Shown in pieces: positions 43,601 through 54,044 of a DNA stretch of 64,000 bases (its first letter is position 1; every line of letters begins with the position of its first letter). Below the pieces are notes generated by a model. That model was not told the origin of the DNA, made no database searches, and saw nothing but the letters and a program-made list of their open reading frames with translations. The translations under genes were made by a program, and so were the position numbers. Source of the stretch: Diphasiastrum complanatum (taxonomy: Eukaryota > Streptophyta > Lycopodiopsida > Lycopodiales > Lycopodiaceae); the NCBI GenBank assembly GCA_029204225.1, contig CM055103.1:40775368-40839367 (forward strand). Direction: 5' to 3'.

Positions 43601-46600
43601 CTGCTTCTATCCTTAGAAGCTCCTCAAGACAAGAAAGAATTACAAGAACAGTTCCTTTAACTTTCAATAGTAACCGAGGAAATCATTATTCTTAGTTTGA
43701 CTTCCATATCAAACAAGTACTCAGAGATAAACCTATTTCCAATAGTTAATCTTTGCTGTTGAAATTATCCACAAACTCTGGCAGACAATTTATAAAAAGC
43801 TTCCAAGTACAACATCCTTAGAATCCAATTCTAAGATATGATAATTCATTCAACTAGAATCTCTAGGAGAATCATTAAAATATAGAATGATTAAAACTCA
43901 ACTCCGAGTATCCCAGATACTCTTTTGAGTTAAATGCTCTTATTTCTAACACCAAATGCCAGAAAACAACATTCATTCATCTTAATACACTTGTTTGTCT
44001 CCTATGATAACTGGAGATCCAATCAAAAGAAAAAAATTGTACTTAAGCATCTGCATACCATATATAGTAGCAGAATAGCATCCACTAGATAAATTAAATT
44101 CTCTACAAGTAAAATAACTTTCCTTGTGAGAATTTCTGTGAGATCCATAGGTTATCAAATAAAATACTGGCGTAGAGAGATTCAAAACACTGATTCGAAT
44201 TCTTACTCAAATAATAGATCAAGAATTAATCATGACACTCAAGAATCATCACCATTCCTTTGAATCCTCTGACAATAATTAAGTATCTATTTATGATTCA
44301 TCAATCATAAATATTTAGATTCATATGATTCGTCAATCATAATTTTTTGGAATCCAAAACCATACTTTATCATATACAAGATACTGGAGTATATGTCCAA
44401 CATAATTCAGGAAAAGTAAGAATCATTCCAAAATCTTTCACTAAGAAAAAATTGGATTTAGGAATATTTTTCAAACATGATTCTTTAACTGAAGTGCAAG
44501 ATTCAAATTCTATAAACCACTGGTAATTAAAGACTGAACGCATACCAAAATGATAATCATCTTTAACTACAAAAAAACTTTAGATTACAATCTAGAATCA
44601 AATCTAGATACCCAAAGTCCTACTGAATATCGATTCAGTTATTATTCTCGGATTCATTATGATTCATTATCCAATTGAGCTCTCTGGGATACAATCACTA
44701 ATGAGTTGAGTCCCTTAACTAAGGAATACTCTATCCCAAGAATAATGTATATCCAATGCACACAATTTCAACTGATGAACCCAAATGATTCACTAATCAT
44801 GCGTCTTACAAGCAATATAATTCAAAAACCATTAGTTTCCGGTGAATCCACATCACACTGATTGTTTTACCAATTAACTTCATCCTGGAGTAATCAACTA
44901 CTCAAGTTAATTGCCAATGATTCAGAAATCTCAAATGTCTAGGTGAAGAATTCAATTATACTAGTATGACACCACATTTAGATCCTTATCCAAATCATTT
45001 ATAAGTTAATCCATAAATCTTCCATACAAAGATTTGTTAACTCTGCAATTATCTGTCAAAACAATACTTGATTATATGTTCATGTTCACCGACTAGGTTA
45101 AGTGCACCAAATAACTCTAGTAACCAAGAATACACAGTAGATTCATACAAGATTAATCGTGCACATATGTGAATAATCTCACTATGACCCAGTACATAAA
45201 CACATTTTATCTGGCAGATTCTTCCAGAACCCACATATGTTACTCACATATCTCACTGAGATCTTGTAACTCAGCAACAAAATAATTTCTATTTCTTATG
45301 AGTAAAATAACATATTCGAGAAATCTCTAAGACGAATAACATTCACTCTCAGCAGTTTTCCAATCCAACTTACCTTCTAATTACATAATTTCTTCCACTC
45401 AATCAACTCCTCTCTGATCCTAGTACTCAAACTAAGATTAGGTTGATCTAATACAAAATTCTCAGACTTAAATTTTGATCAAACTTACTTCTATTCCAAT
45501 CAAAATGGAATCAGTAACCTTTGACCTTTTACCGTACTACTTATAGATAATGATTCAAATATCAAACTTGTTCTAGTTCCAGATTGTCCACACAATCCCT
45601 AGAAAATTCCTCTTTTTCGAAAAGTTCCAATTAGGTATCTTACTCTGAATCTATCCGAAATTACTTTCAGACCAAATCTCATTTCTATACCACAGTTGGT
45701 TCTCTTTCGAAAACTATGCAACCCACAGATTCCCAAATAGAATTTTATCTCACCACTTCACCCCTCCTTTTAAAGAAATTATAAATTTCAATAAAAGTTA
45801 ACTGGAAAGATGATATATGAAAATATCTAAATCCAAGAAAAGTCAGTAATAAGTAATTCCACTAAGAGATTCACTCTATTACACTCAAATATTTTCAACC
45901 CGAGTGATAGAAACTACCATTCCATCGATATTCCAAGGTTTAAGAAATTGAAACACTTTCAATTTAGAATTTATCTGAATTCCAAGTCCATTCCTACAAG
46001 TAGTAATCTGTATGACATAACAGTCTTTCAGAAGAATAACTTCATGCTGGAAAGAATTCATATAAACTATTCTGATGTCTTATATTCAAGAAATTATTAA
46101 GAAGTAAAGGATTAATTAAGTAAGCGAGAAATAGATTTGAGGGCCTCTGATTTTGTAAATAATGAAATACCACATTGGGATCTAGATTAAACCTCAAAAT
46201 TTCCCAAAATACCCCACACTTGATTGAATGGTTTCTTTTTTTTCCATGTCGCGACTAGGTACTAAAACACACCATTGATCATTAGATCTTTACAATCCTA
46301 GAATTCCCTTTCCAAAATTACTGATGTCCCATACCATCAGCTTTTCCTTCCAAAAAATCCTTAACCGCCTTATCTGATATTCTAGAGATCCACTGATCTT
46401 CTAGCTGTCCTATAATCACTATAGGATATTATCTCTTGTTCCCAAATACTGGAGAATCCATTTATTTGGATGGTTGGCATGCCTATCAGATGGATACCAC
46501 AAATCCACACCTGATTCTGTGATTTAGACAGAAGAATTAACATGGTTCAACACTACATTATGATCCTTACAGGTTAATGATAAGCTTCAAATCCCCTGGA

Positions 46601-48057
46601 TCCAAGAGCATCAACTCTAGGGACAAGCTTCTATCAACTAACAGATCCAATGTAATCCATATATCAGATTCTACTTCTAAACATCACAATTGACATCCAA
46701 AACTGCAGATAACTCAATGGTTACAAAGATATAAGCTATGAATTCAACTAAATGAATTCTATCCAGGAAATTAATAACTGGTATTAAGCAATTATTTACT
46801 GAGATTATCAAAATCCTAATTGCGAAATACATTTCCCAATCACACTTACTACCACTGATGTCTACTCTTCTTCTCTCCTTAGAATTTTCAGTTCCTTGAA
46901 AATCTTTCAGCTAAGGTATGAAGACGACGTAACGACATTAGTAAATGTTTAAAAATTAATTACTGTAGGAATGTTAAAAAAGTCTGAAACAATTTCATTT
47001 TTGTCCTATACTTGGGCTGAATATCTGATATATCAAAAATCATTTATTAGTATGTGAAACAGTGTTAGTCTGATCTTTTGAATATAATTCACCATTGGAT
47101 TTTACTAGAAATGAAATCAATTTTATAATTCCTATTATTACAATTTTTCCAATAAAATTGAACTGTGTTTGTCCTTTTCACTTACTGGCTTAAGAATTAC
47201 TTCGTTAAAATTATCTATAATTAATGGGAAATAAGATTTGGATTTGGATACTTCCTACTCTGTATTCACCCCAAAATAATATTGTTGAATAAAGAATTAC
47301 CTCCAAATACTATGAGTTTTCCACCATTAATTATTTAACAAGTATTCCAAAAGCTTTTGGTTTGTTCAATTTTAATGACCTAAATCATCAAAACCACAAT
47401 AACCAATTGATCGGTGTTCCACCGATTTGAAAAGGAGAAAATCGAAAAAAACACAATTTAACTCCATTTACTGGAGTACCAATACTCCAGAGTTAAATGG
47501 TTTAAATAGCATCGTACCAAGGAATCGAATTCCTAAACTGGGTATATGCCTGAGAACTGTACCATTCATCCCTTTCTGTCAAGATCGGCTTAAAAATTCA
47601 TTTCCAAAACCGATTATTACAGCTTAACCAAAGGTCCAACGGTACTAAAGTTCCCAAAATATACTGGCTTAGCAAAAAATGTCAAAGTGATAAAGCCCAA
47701 AAACATGCAGATTGTTTCTAGAGAAATAGAAATCCAAAATTCCTACACCGAGAAACCGAAATTTCTATAACCGGGTGTTAGTAACTTGAATTTACGGAGT
47801 TGTTCTAGAAAACCGATTTCAATCCAACTCAAAGCTACCGCATGTCTAAAATCCATTCCAAGCCTTGATTAACTGGCATGTAACAGCACTGATGCAAACA
47901 GTCAGCCAATTCACGAAACTGCCGACCACTTATCACGCATGAAACTAGCTTAAACACCTTGCACATGCATGCTAGAAGCCCAAACCATAATGTTTTTTAC
48001 TAAATCATAAAAAACCCATGGCCCCACCCCAAAAACAAAGCCCCTATGGCCATGCAT
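43601..48057 (-). other. Non-coding interior of element H, left part
   Basis: About 4.5 kb of AT-rich DNA, with dense stops in all frames and no frame above about 70 codons. No gag, RT or integrase motif was seen on either strand. Confidence 0.6.
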
Positions 48058-48172
48058 TCATAAAAGAAAATGCTTCTTGGTTTCCAAGGGGAGGTTCGAA
48101 CCTGGGACCAAAGAAACTTTGAATGCCAAGCTAACCAGTTGAGCCAACCCCGTTGGGTCATAAAAGAAAATG
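48058..48172 (-). mobile_element. tRNA-like SINE insertion with 15-bp target duplication
   Basis: An 85-bp unit (48073-48157) is flanked by exact TCATAAAAGAAAATG copies at 48058-48072 and 48158-48172. On the minus strand it contains GGTTGGCTCAACTGGTTAGC (A-box-like) and GGTTCGAACC (B-box-like). It ends CCAAGAAG with no poly(A). It is nearly identical to the unit at 27112-27197, so the family was recently mobile. Confidence 0.88.
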
Positions 48173-49365
48173 ACATTACATTTCTAAAAGAACCATGCCA
48201 AGGTCAAAACATGCAACTAGGGCTACTAGGGTTCCAAAGCCCTAAACAAAGAATTGGCCGCCATTCTAGTTGGTTCAGGAAGAACCCAGCCTTGCGACCC
48301 CATCGAGAAGGAGAGGAGAGAGATATCAACCATCAACCAAACTATCCATTGCTGGAATAATGGTAATCCACCTGCTATCTCGCTTCTGTACCTAACATCC
48401 AATGTCAAGCAGAAAAACGCAATCAACACTCGGCCAACTGAGATAGCAGTTATCAATCAGCGACCTAAATCCGTGATTTACAGTTCTGCTGCCACTCAGG
48501 ATCGCGCCTCCTACACAGCGATGGCAGTCGGTTTTTCAAATGGCTTCTTCGGCATTTTCAGCTATGACCACAGCTATACCAACGACCTGAAATCAAACAA
48601 CTCATTCACATGAAGAATCGTTTGCAGGACAACAATCCTTGAATCAACTGAGGGTCACACTGTCACCTCCACACACGCTGTCACATGCAGAACAGACTCC
48701 AGAAGGAAAATAAAAGCTGAGGCAGGTAACCTCCATCCAGGCAGGCTCCCTTAAAGGATTCAGGGAAAACTTCCATCTTCAACAAGGAATTGAACTAATC
48801 TCGTTCTGGCTAAGCGACTGCAGGACACGGTTGACTGTCCATCGCTCAGAAATTGAGACTTCAAAAGTTCAGAGACTTTGTCAACAGATCTTCCAATCCA
48901 TGTTCCTAAGCATGCAGATTCACTGGAGGATCTACTTAGGCAAACCTTTTAATCCTCAATCTGCAGCCACCAGAATCCTAACCAATATTGTCTACAGTCC
49001 ATAGAAGCTGAAAAGAATCAAATTCATTGACAATTTTACTATGAACTCAAACAAGATGTCAGAATTTGGAACATTATGGACTCACATAGCAGATCCTTCT
49101 GCTTCATTTGAAAGTTTCCTCAAGATACTCGAATTTACAAGTGAATTCACACAAATTCTCAGCATCATTCAATCAAAATTAACCTTGTAGAAGAGCACTC
49201 TACCATAATTTCGAAAAGTATGCTACTTATCTGGAACTTGTGAATCCAACTCCATAATTCGCTTGAGAAAAAACAGCACTCCAACCAGGATGTAATCCAA
49301 GCGGTTCAACTTCCAAATCGATGTAGGCTTGCCTCCACACCTATCCAAGACCGCATCTTAGCCGG
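48173..49365 (-). other. Leader side of element H
   Basis: Sequence just downstream (minus strand) of the primer site. Frames at 48226-48613 are open for up to 119 codons, but the residues have no recognised motif; the region is more GC-rich than the rest of H. Confidence 0.45.
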
Positions 49366-49377
49366 GCTTTGATACCA
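49366..49377 (-). promoter_or_regulatory. Primer binding site, element H
   Basis: On the minus strand TGGTATCAAAGC, one mismatch from TGGTATCAGAGC, lies one base from the LTR remnant. Confidence 0.8.
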
Positions 49378-49403
49378 ATATAATGCCACAAAGGGATAGT
49401 GTC

Positions 49404-50050
49404 ACTAGATGGAATAAAACCGGATCCGCAAAAAGTTGCTGTTCTTCTTGCCTGGCTTGTTCCTACAGACTTGACGGCACTAAGAAGCTTTCTAGGGTTG
49501 GCTGTGTTTTATTGTAAAGGTGTGAAGAATTACTCACACATAGCTGCACCATTGACCGATATGTTATAGAAAAATAAATGGAAAGAGTGGACGAAAGTTC
49601 AGCAGCGAAGTTTCGATGTTTTGAAACAAGCTGTGGCTGACTTTGTCACTTTAAAAGTTGTTGACCCTCAAAAACCATTTGTCGTAGAACTGGATGCAAG
49701 TGACATCGCCATTGGGGCAGTTCAAATGCAAGAGGGTAGGCCTGTGGCCTTTGAGAGCAAGAAGCTCAACCTTGCACAGAAGAACTATCCAACTCATGAG
49801 AGAGTTGTATGCCATTATCCACACTTTGAAGGCATGGAAGCATTATTTGTATGGTGCGGAATTCTATGTGTACACCGACCATAACACTTTGAGATATTTC
49901 TACAACCAGCAGGACCTAAGAGGGCGGCAAGCCAGGTGGGTTGAGTTGATGCAGGAAATTTACATGGACATTTGGTACAAGAAAGGTGCCGAAAATCGTG
50001 TGGCTGATGCATTGTCTCGTATATTGTATCAGATGTCTTTTGTGGTCATT
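49404..50050 (+). pseudogene. pol: RT connection and RNase H, element G
   Basis: Coding resumes with the RT thumb pattern LTALRSFLGLAVFYCKGVKN. RNase H follows: FVVELDASDIAIGAVQ (first D), a frameshift near 49790, ELYAIIHTLKAWKHYLYG (E), YTDHNTLRYF (D) and VADALSRIL. The catalytic acidic residues are present but distributed over two frames, and a stop lies near 49567. The RT palm with its Y/FxDD box is missing. Confidence 0.88.
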
Positions 50051-51290
50051 GAAAATGACCCGATTGCTGAGATAAGACAGGCTCAGCAAGAGGATCCTCA
50101 TTGTCAAGGAATTGTGAGAGAGACAAATCTTGCGCAAGTAGAATCTCTGGATGAGAGTTCTGGTCTCTTTGATTACACTTACCTTAAATATACCATAGAA
50201 GATGGTATGATTAAGGGAAATGGCAAACTTCTCGCTCCAGCTTGTGAGGAGCTGCGTAGGAAGATTGTCCATTTATAGCCCTAGTGCAGGTCATCCTGGT
50301 GTGGATAGGACCTATGAGTTGATCTTACATAACTTTTGGTGGCCTAAATTGAAAAAAGATGTTTACCATTATGTGACGCACTGTTTGAAGTGCCAGGTCA
50401 ATAAAGCTGAAAGGATTAAAACTCCTGGAGTTTAATCCACTACCTGTACCAAGTGGAAGATGGGAGAGTGTCTCCATGGATTTTATCACTAACTTACCTT
50501 GTACACAGTCACAACATGATTCTATCTTGGTCGTAGTTGATAGAGTCACTAAGATGGCTCATTTTATTCCAACGCGTAAAAGATTGATACGGCTGGAGTA
50601 GCTAATTTGTTTATCGATCATGTGTTCAGACTTCATGGATTACCATCATCCAGTGTCTGACAGGGATCTCGATTCACTGGAAACTTTTGGACTGCAGTTA
50701 TGGCCAAACTTGAAGTCCAATTGAGAATGAGCAATACGGAGCATCCTGAAACGGATGGCCAAACTGAGAGAGTCAACCAGACCTTAGAGGATATGCTTAG
50801 GGCATTTGTCGGGAATAAGCAAACTCAGTGGGAGAAGTACTTGCCACTATTGGAGTTTGCTTACAATGACAAGAAAAATGTGAGACTAAGATGAGTCCTT
50901 TCGAGCTTAATTAGGGTTTCAGGCCAGCTAGCCTTGTTATGGTAGGAATTCCTCAGAGAGTGCCTAGTGCGGCTAATTTCCTAACTCAGATGAATGAAAT
51001 GCTTGAGTTAGCGAAGGTTAATATTAGGCAAGCGATGGATCGAGCTAAGTCTTACGCTGATCAGCATTGCATGCCTAGAGAGTTTGTGGTAGGAGACATG
51101 GTGTTTCTGCAAGTACCCAAGGACTCTAAGACCCTTAAGACGGGCAAATGTTACAAGTTGTCCCTGCGTTATTGTGGACCCTGGAAAATTGTTAAAAGAA
51201 TCAGTGATGTTTCTTATAAGTTAAATTTTCCTAAAACATGTAAAGTGCATCCTGTATTTCATGTTGCTAGATTGAAATAGGTTTTACATA
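50051..51290 (+). pseudogene. int: Integrase, element G (frameshifted)
   Basis: The zinc module is visible ([25 protein letters not shown]). The catalytic core is spread over several frames: [17 protein letters not shown] (first D), a short segment with SDRD (second D), and TDGQTERVNQTLEDML (E). The GPY/F segment reads LSLRYCGPWKIVKRISDV and VHPVFHVARLK. Several indels and stops separate these parts, so no integrase could be made. Confidence 0.85.
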
Positions 51291-51301
51291 ACGGTGATGA
51301 C

Positions 51302-51520
51302 TTGTTGTCGGATGGTTTGTTTGCATTCCAGGAGCAGGGAGAAGTAACCCATGGGCCAGCGAGGGTATTGGATAGGCGGGAGAGGCGTTTATGCAACCGT
51401 CTGATCCGTGAGAACTTGGTCGCTTGGCATGGCAAGCCTCTTTCTGATGCTACTTGGGAGACCGTGCACAGTCTGTGTGCACAGTACCCTGGCTTTGCCA
51501 TCGCGGACGGTGTTACCTGA
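51302..51520 (+). pseudogene. Chromodomain, element G
   Basis: After a stop at about 51278 the frame gives ARVLDRRERRLCNRLIRE and NLVAWHGKPLSDATWE, the chromodomain pattern (L-V-x-W...T-W-E), ending at a TGA before the polypurine tract. It classes G as a chromovirus. Confidence 0.85.
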
Positions 51521-51532
51521 GGGGGGAAGGGA
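51518..51532 (+). promoter_or_regulatory. Polypurine tract, element G
   Basis: TGAGGGGGGAAGGGA directly precedes the 3' LTR start TGTTACAG. Confidence 0.88.
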
Positions 51533-52193
51533 TGTTACAGCTTTTACTCCCTATCCCGGTTGTTTACTGTTTTTACTTATAGATGTATTTCTTGTAAATA
51601 TAGAAATGGCTAAGTCATCGGCCTGTGGTGACCTTTGTAATAGAAATGTAAATAAAGCTGCTAATGATGTTTCTGAGCCTCAAAGTCGGTTGCTTGGGTA
51701 TAGGGTACTGGGTCATTAATTAGGAGTGGCTGGATTGACCTCCTAAAAAGTAGGAGAGTTGACTAGTCAACGTGACACATGTCATATGCTCACTGGGACA
51801 CTTGGTCCAATGAATGACACATCTCAGGGTTGACCGGTCAAACATGACACATGTCACGTGCTCACTGAGACACTTGGTCCAGTGGATGAGTGACACATGT
51901 CAGCCTACTCACTTGCCTATGTGTCAGGGTACTGCCAAGTGGCAAGTGTCGATTGTGCATGGAGTTGGCCATGTGTCGAGATTTAGGAAGGGTCAGGGTT
52001 AAGGGGTGCTTGAGGATTGTGTATAAGTGAGCTTAGAGAGAGGCATTCCTCATCATAATCTATGCAGCAAAGGCTGGGAGGAGACGACGCAGCCAGCTCC
52101 ACTGTGTTTGTGTTTGATGCTATCTGCTTGCAGGGAAAAGGCTAGAAATTTGTGGCGATCAGTGCATGGTTGTCGGTAGGAAGATCAGGGAGA
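51533..52193 (+). mobile_element. 3' LTR of element G
   Basis: It matches 41119-41792 with small indels and ends GGGAGA before GTTTATAAG. It lacks the GCCTGACA that follows GGGAGA in the 5' copy. Confidence 0.86.
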
Positions 52194-52198
52194 GTTTA

Positions 52199-52517
52199 TA
52201 AGTTCAACAACTGGTACCAAGAGAGCTTGGCATAGACCCGAGGAAATGTGCGCAAATGCAACTTGGCGGAAACCAAGAAGGGGCGCAGTAAACATGACTC
52301 CCAAGTAAGTATAAGAGGTAACAATGTCAACTGCCTGGCCGTCATAGAAGAGTTGATTATTGTGAAGGCTTTGTCGATTGGTGTTGAAAATCATGATCTT
52401 TATCTTTTTTAAGTTAACAGAGAGACCCCAAGCAGCACAAAACCGATGTAAGACCTGTAAGTGACACTGTGTTAGAATCCCCATCGTCGTTCCGGTCATT
52501 GCTAAAGCACAAACAAG
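52199..52517 (-). pseudogene. LINE reverse transcriptase fragment
   Basis: The minus strand reads LQVLHRFCAAWGLSVNLKK, IMIFNTNRQS and VTSYTYLGVMF, the palm-to-thumb region of non-LTR RTs (WGL-x-VN-x-KK and Y-x-YLG motifs). The catalytic YADD would lie just upstream, where element I's LTR begins at 52518. Element G's 3' LTR cuts it on the other side. Confidence 0.85.
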
Positions 52518-52996
52518 TGACGAACGCTACGTTACCGCCCAACCATAGAGGTACTGCCACCTCACCCCCGTGCACTGGAGCTATAGACCACCCTTAAGCA
52601 AGCTCGGATCTCTGATAAGCCATGGTGTCCCATACCACAATGCCTTACCCTCGACTCTCACCTACCTACATCCTGAGGCCTAGATAATCGTCCTGACCTG
52701 ACCACCATTGGAAGAGGTCTTCATTCTCCAGGAGAGAATGAATAACAAGCTCATGGAGATCCACCTCTATATACATAGTCCAGGTGGGGTCATCTCCGTC
52801 CATAGTAGTCATGCACGACCATCGACACACGACAATTGTGCACACTGATGCGGGTCCATAACAACGAGTCACCGCGCGCCAATAAGACATTGACACGTGG
52901 CACCCAAAAGACCTATAGCTCCAGAGCAGCATTCCGTCCCATAACTGAGACCGTCACCTTAAGTTTCCTATTGCGAGCCCTTATGGGTACGTAACA
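52518..52996 (-). mobile_element. 3' LTR of element I
   Basis: 479 bp. On the minus strand it starts TGTTACGTACCC after a purine tract and ends GTTCGTCA, with canonical TG...CA ends. It is inserted in the LINE RT fragment. Confidence 0.72.
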
Positions 52997-53011
52997 TTCC
53001 CTCCCCCTTTA
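52997..53011 (-). promoter_or_regulatory. Polypurine tract, element I
   Basis: On the minus strand AAAGGGGGAGGGA leads into the LTR. Confidence 0.8.
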
Positions 53012-53140
53012 AGAGTCTCTTCCTAATGGGAGCAAACCAGGGAAGTTTAGTCTTAAATAGTCTTCTCTCTCCCAAGTGTCCTCATCATCTGACTTGCCTT
53101 TCCAACGTACAAGAAATTCAGATACCAAATGGTTTCTCAA
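53009..53140 (-). pseudogene. Chromodomain end, element I
   Basis: The minus strand encodes LRNHLVSEFLVRWKGKSDD and EDTWEREDYLRLNFPG, then a stop next to the polypurine tract. FLVRWKG...DTWE is a clear chromodomain. A TAA interrupts the frame at 53141-53143, and similarity to other integrases is lost beyond about 53170. It is a short frame easily missed in a scan for long ones. Confidence 0.82.
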
Positions 53141-53170
53141 TTATTGGTGTATCTACTTGTTACTAGACTT

Positions 53171-53524
53171 TCTATGACATCTGTAAACCCCAAAAACCCT
53201 CAAAAAAAAAGAAAAACCTACCGTTTCGAACCAGAACCAGACGTTTCATACGTGTTTCAAACGCATTTCAAAACGACGTACGAATCGAGCCCATGAAACA
53301 TTGCTTCAGCACACTAAGGAGACAAAGGAAAAACGGCAAGGGCTTCGCAACAAAGTGGCTTAGGGAGCTTGAGAGAACTACTCAAGGAGGCTAGGCCACA
53401 ATTAAGCTGGTCAAATGAAGAGAGAGAGAGTCCATCATCTGCACACCCAAACTATATTGCCTGCAATCAATTAGCCCCAACAATGGTTGGAGGGCGCGAT
53501 GGAGCCTGCCTCAACTGGAACAAC

Positions 53525-53530
<6 letters not shown>
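53171..53530. other. Unassigned; probable leader fragment of element J
   Basis: No coding motif. Given the primer site at 53618, this is likely the broken leader of a minus-strand LTR element. Confidence 0.4.

Positions 53531-53588
<58 letters not shown>
53531..53588. repeat. (GA)n microsatellite
   Basis: About 58 bp of pure GA on the plus strand, i.e. (CT)n on the sense strand of element J, close to its primer site. Confidence 0.98.
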
Positions 53589-53591
<3 letters not shown>

Positions 53592-53617
53592 TTTCGTTGA
53601 CGTAGATCTTGCAAAAG

Positions 53618-53630
53618 TGCTTTGATACCA
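53618..53630 (-). promoter_or_regulatory. Primer binding site, element J
   Basis: On the minus strand TGGTATCAAAGCA abuts an AGTTATGAAC terminus, the same junction style as D and E. Confidence 0.75.
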
Positions 53631-54044
53631 AGTTATGAACAGATTCACAGGTATTAGTATCAATGATGCATAAAAAACAGCAGAAGGCATTCACATAGCA
53701 TTCTCCAACTAAGAAATTGTATGAATATCAATGGCCGCCGATAGCTCAGGCAGATCTCCAAAATAGTGCAACTCCCCTACAAGAAGCCCAAGACTCAAAT
53801 GATCAAAACTAGCAACTGACCAGCCTTAGCAGCTATTTATAGTGGACAAACCCTACCTCCCTTCATATGGATTGGGAGGGAAAGTGAAATTCAAAAATTA
53901 GGGCCAAAAATGAAAGACCACGCAAAATAGTATTTCTAATGGTTGGATTTATGATGTGCTTGGGTTCCTATGTATAGCCATGTCTCACATTTGCAAGAGG
54001 TAAAGTTCTAGTCAGAAGCTCCCTCTTGTCGACCCCCCCTAACT
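53631..54044 (-). mobile_element. 5' LTR of element J (outer edge approximate)
   Basis: The LTR adjoins the primer site with the AGTTA-type terminus. A TATA box (minus CTATAAATAG, about 53830-53839) is present. The far edge is placed at a TAACT (54040-54044) by analogy with D, E and F, but the sequence inside this edge does not resemble theirs. Confidence 0.5.

Larger units (their letters stand above)
43107..49398 (-). mobile_element. Element H: large mostly non-coding LTR element (LARD-like) nested in G
   Basis: Minus orientation. It has a 3' LTR (43107-43584), a polypurine tract, about 5.8 kb of AT-rich internal DNA without pol motifs, and a primer site at 49366-49377. The last 20 bases of the LTR (TATAATGCCACAAAGGGATA on the plus strand) recur at 49379-49398, which is all that is left of the 5' LTR. 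Element G coding resumes directly after it, so one deletion removed the 5' LTR together with G's protease and most of RT. Confidence 0.72.
41119..52193 (+). mobile_element. Element G: chromovirus with paired LTRs, interrupted by element H
   Basis: LTRs at 41119-41792 and 51533-52193 are near-identical in sequence and bracket gag (42306-42976), an RNase H/integrase region (49404-51290) and a chromodomain (51302-51520). Protease and most RT are missing, replaced by element H. A candidate 5-bp duplication GTTTA flanks the pair (41114-41118, 52194-52198). Several frameshifts make all genes defective. Confidence 0.88.

Noticed and set aside
48073-48157. A functional tRNA gene
   Set aside because: Perfect target duplications and a second copy elsewhere indicate retroposition, and no convincing cloverleaf with a paired acceptor stem was found.
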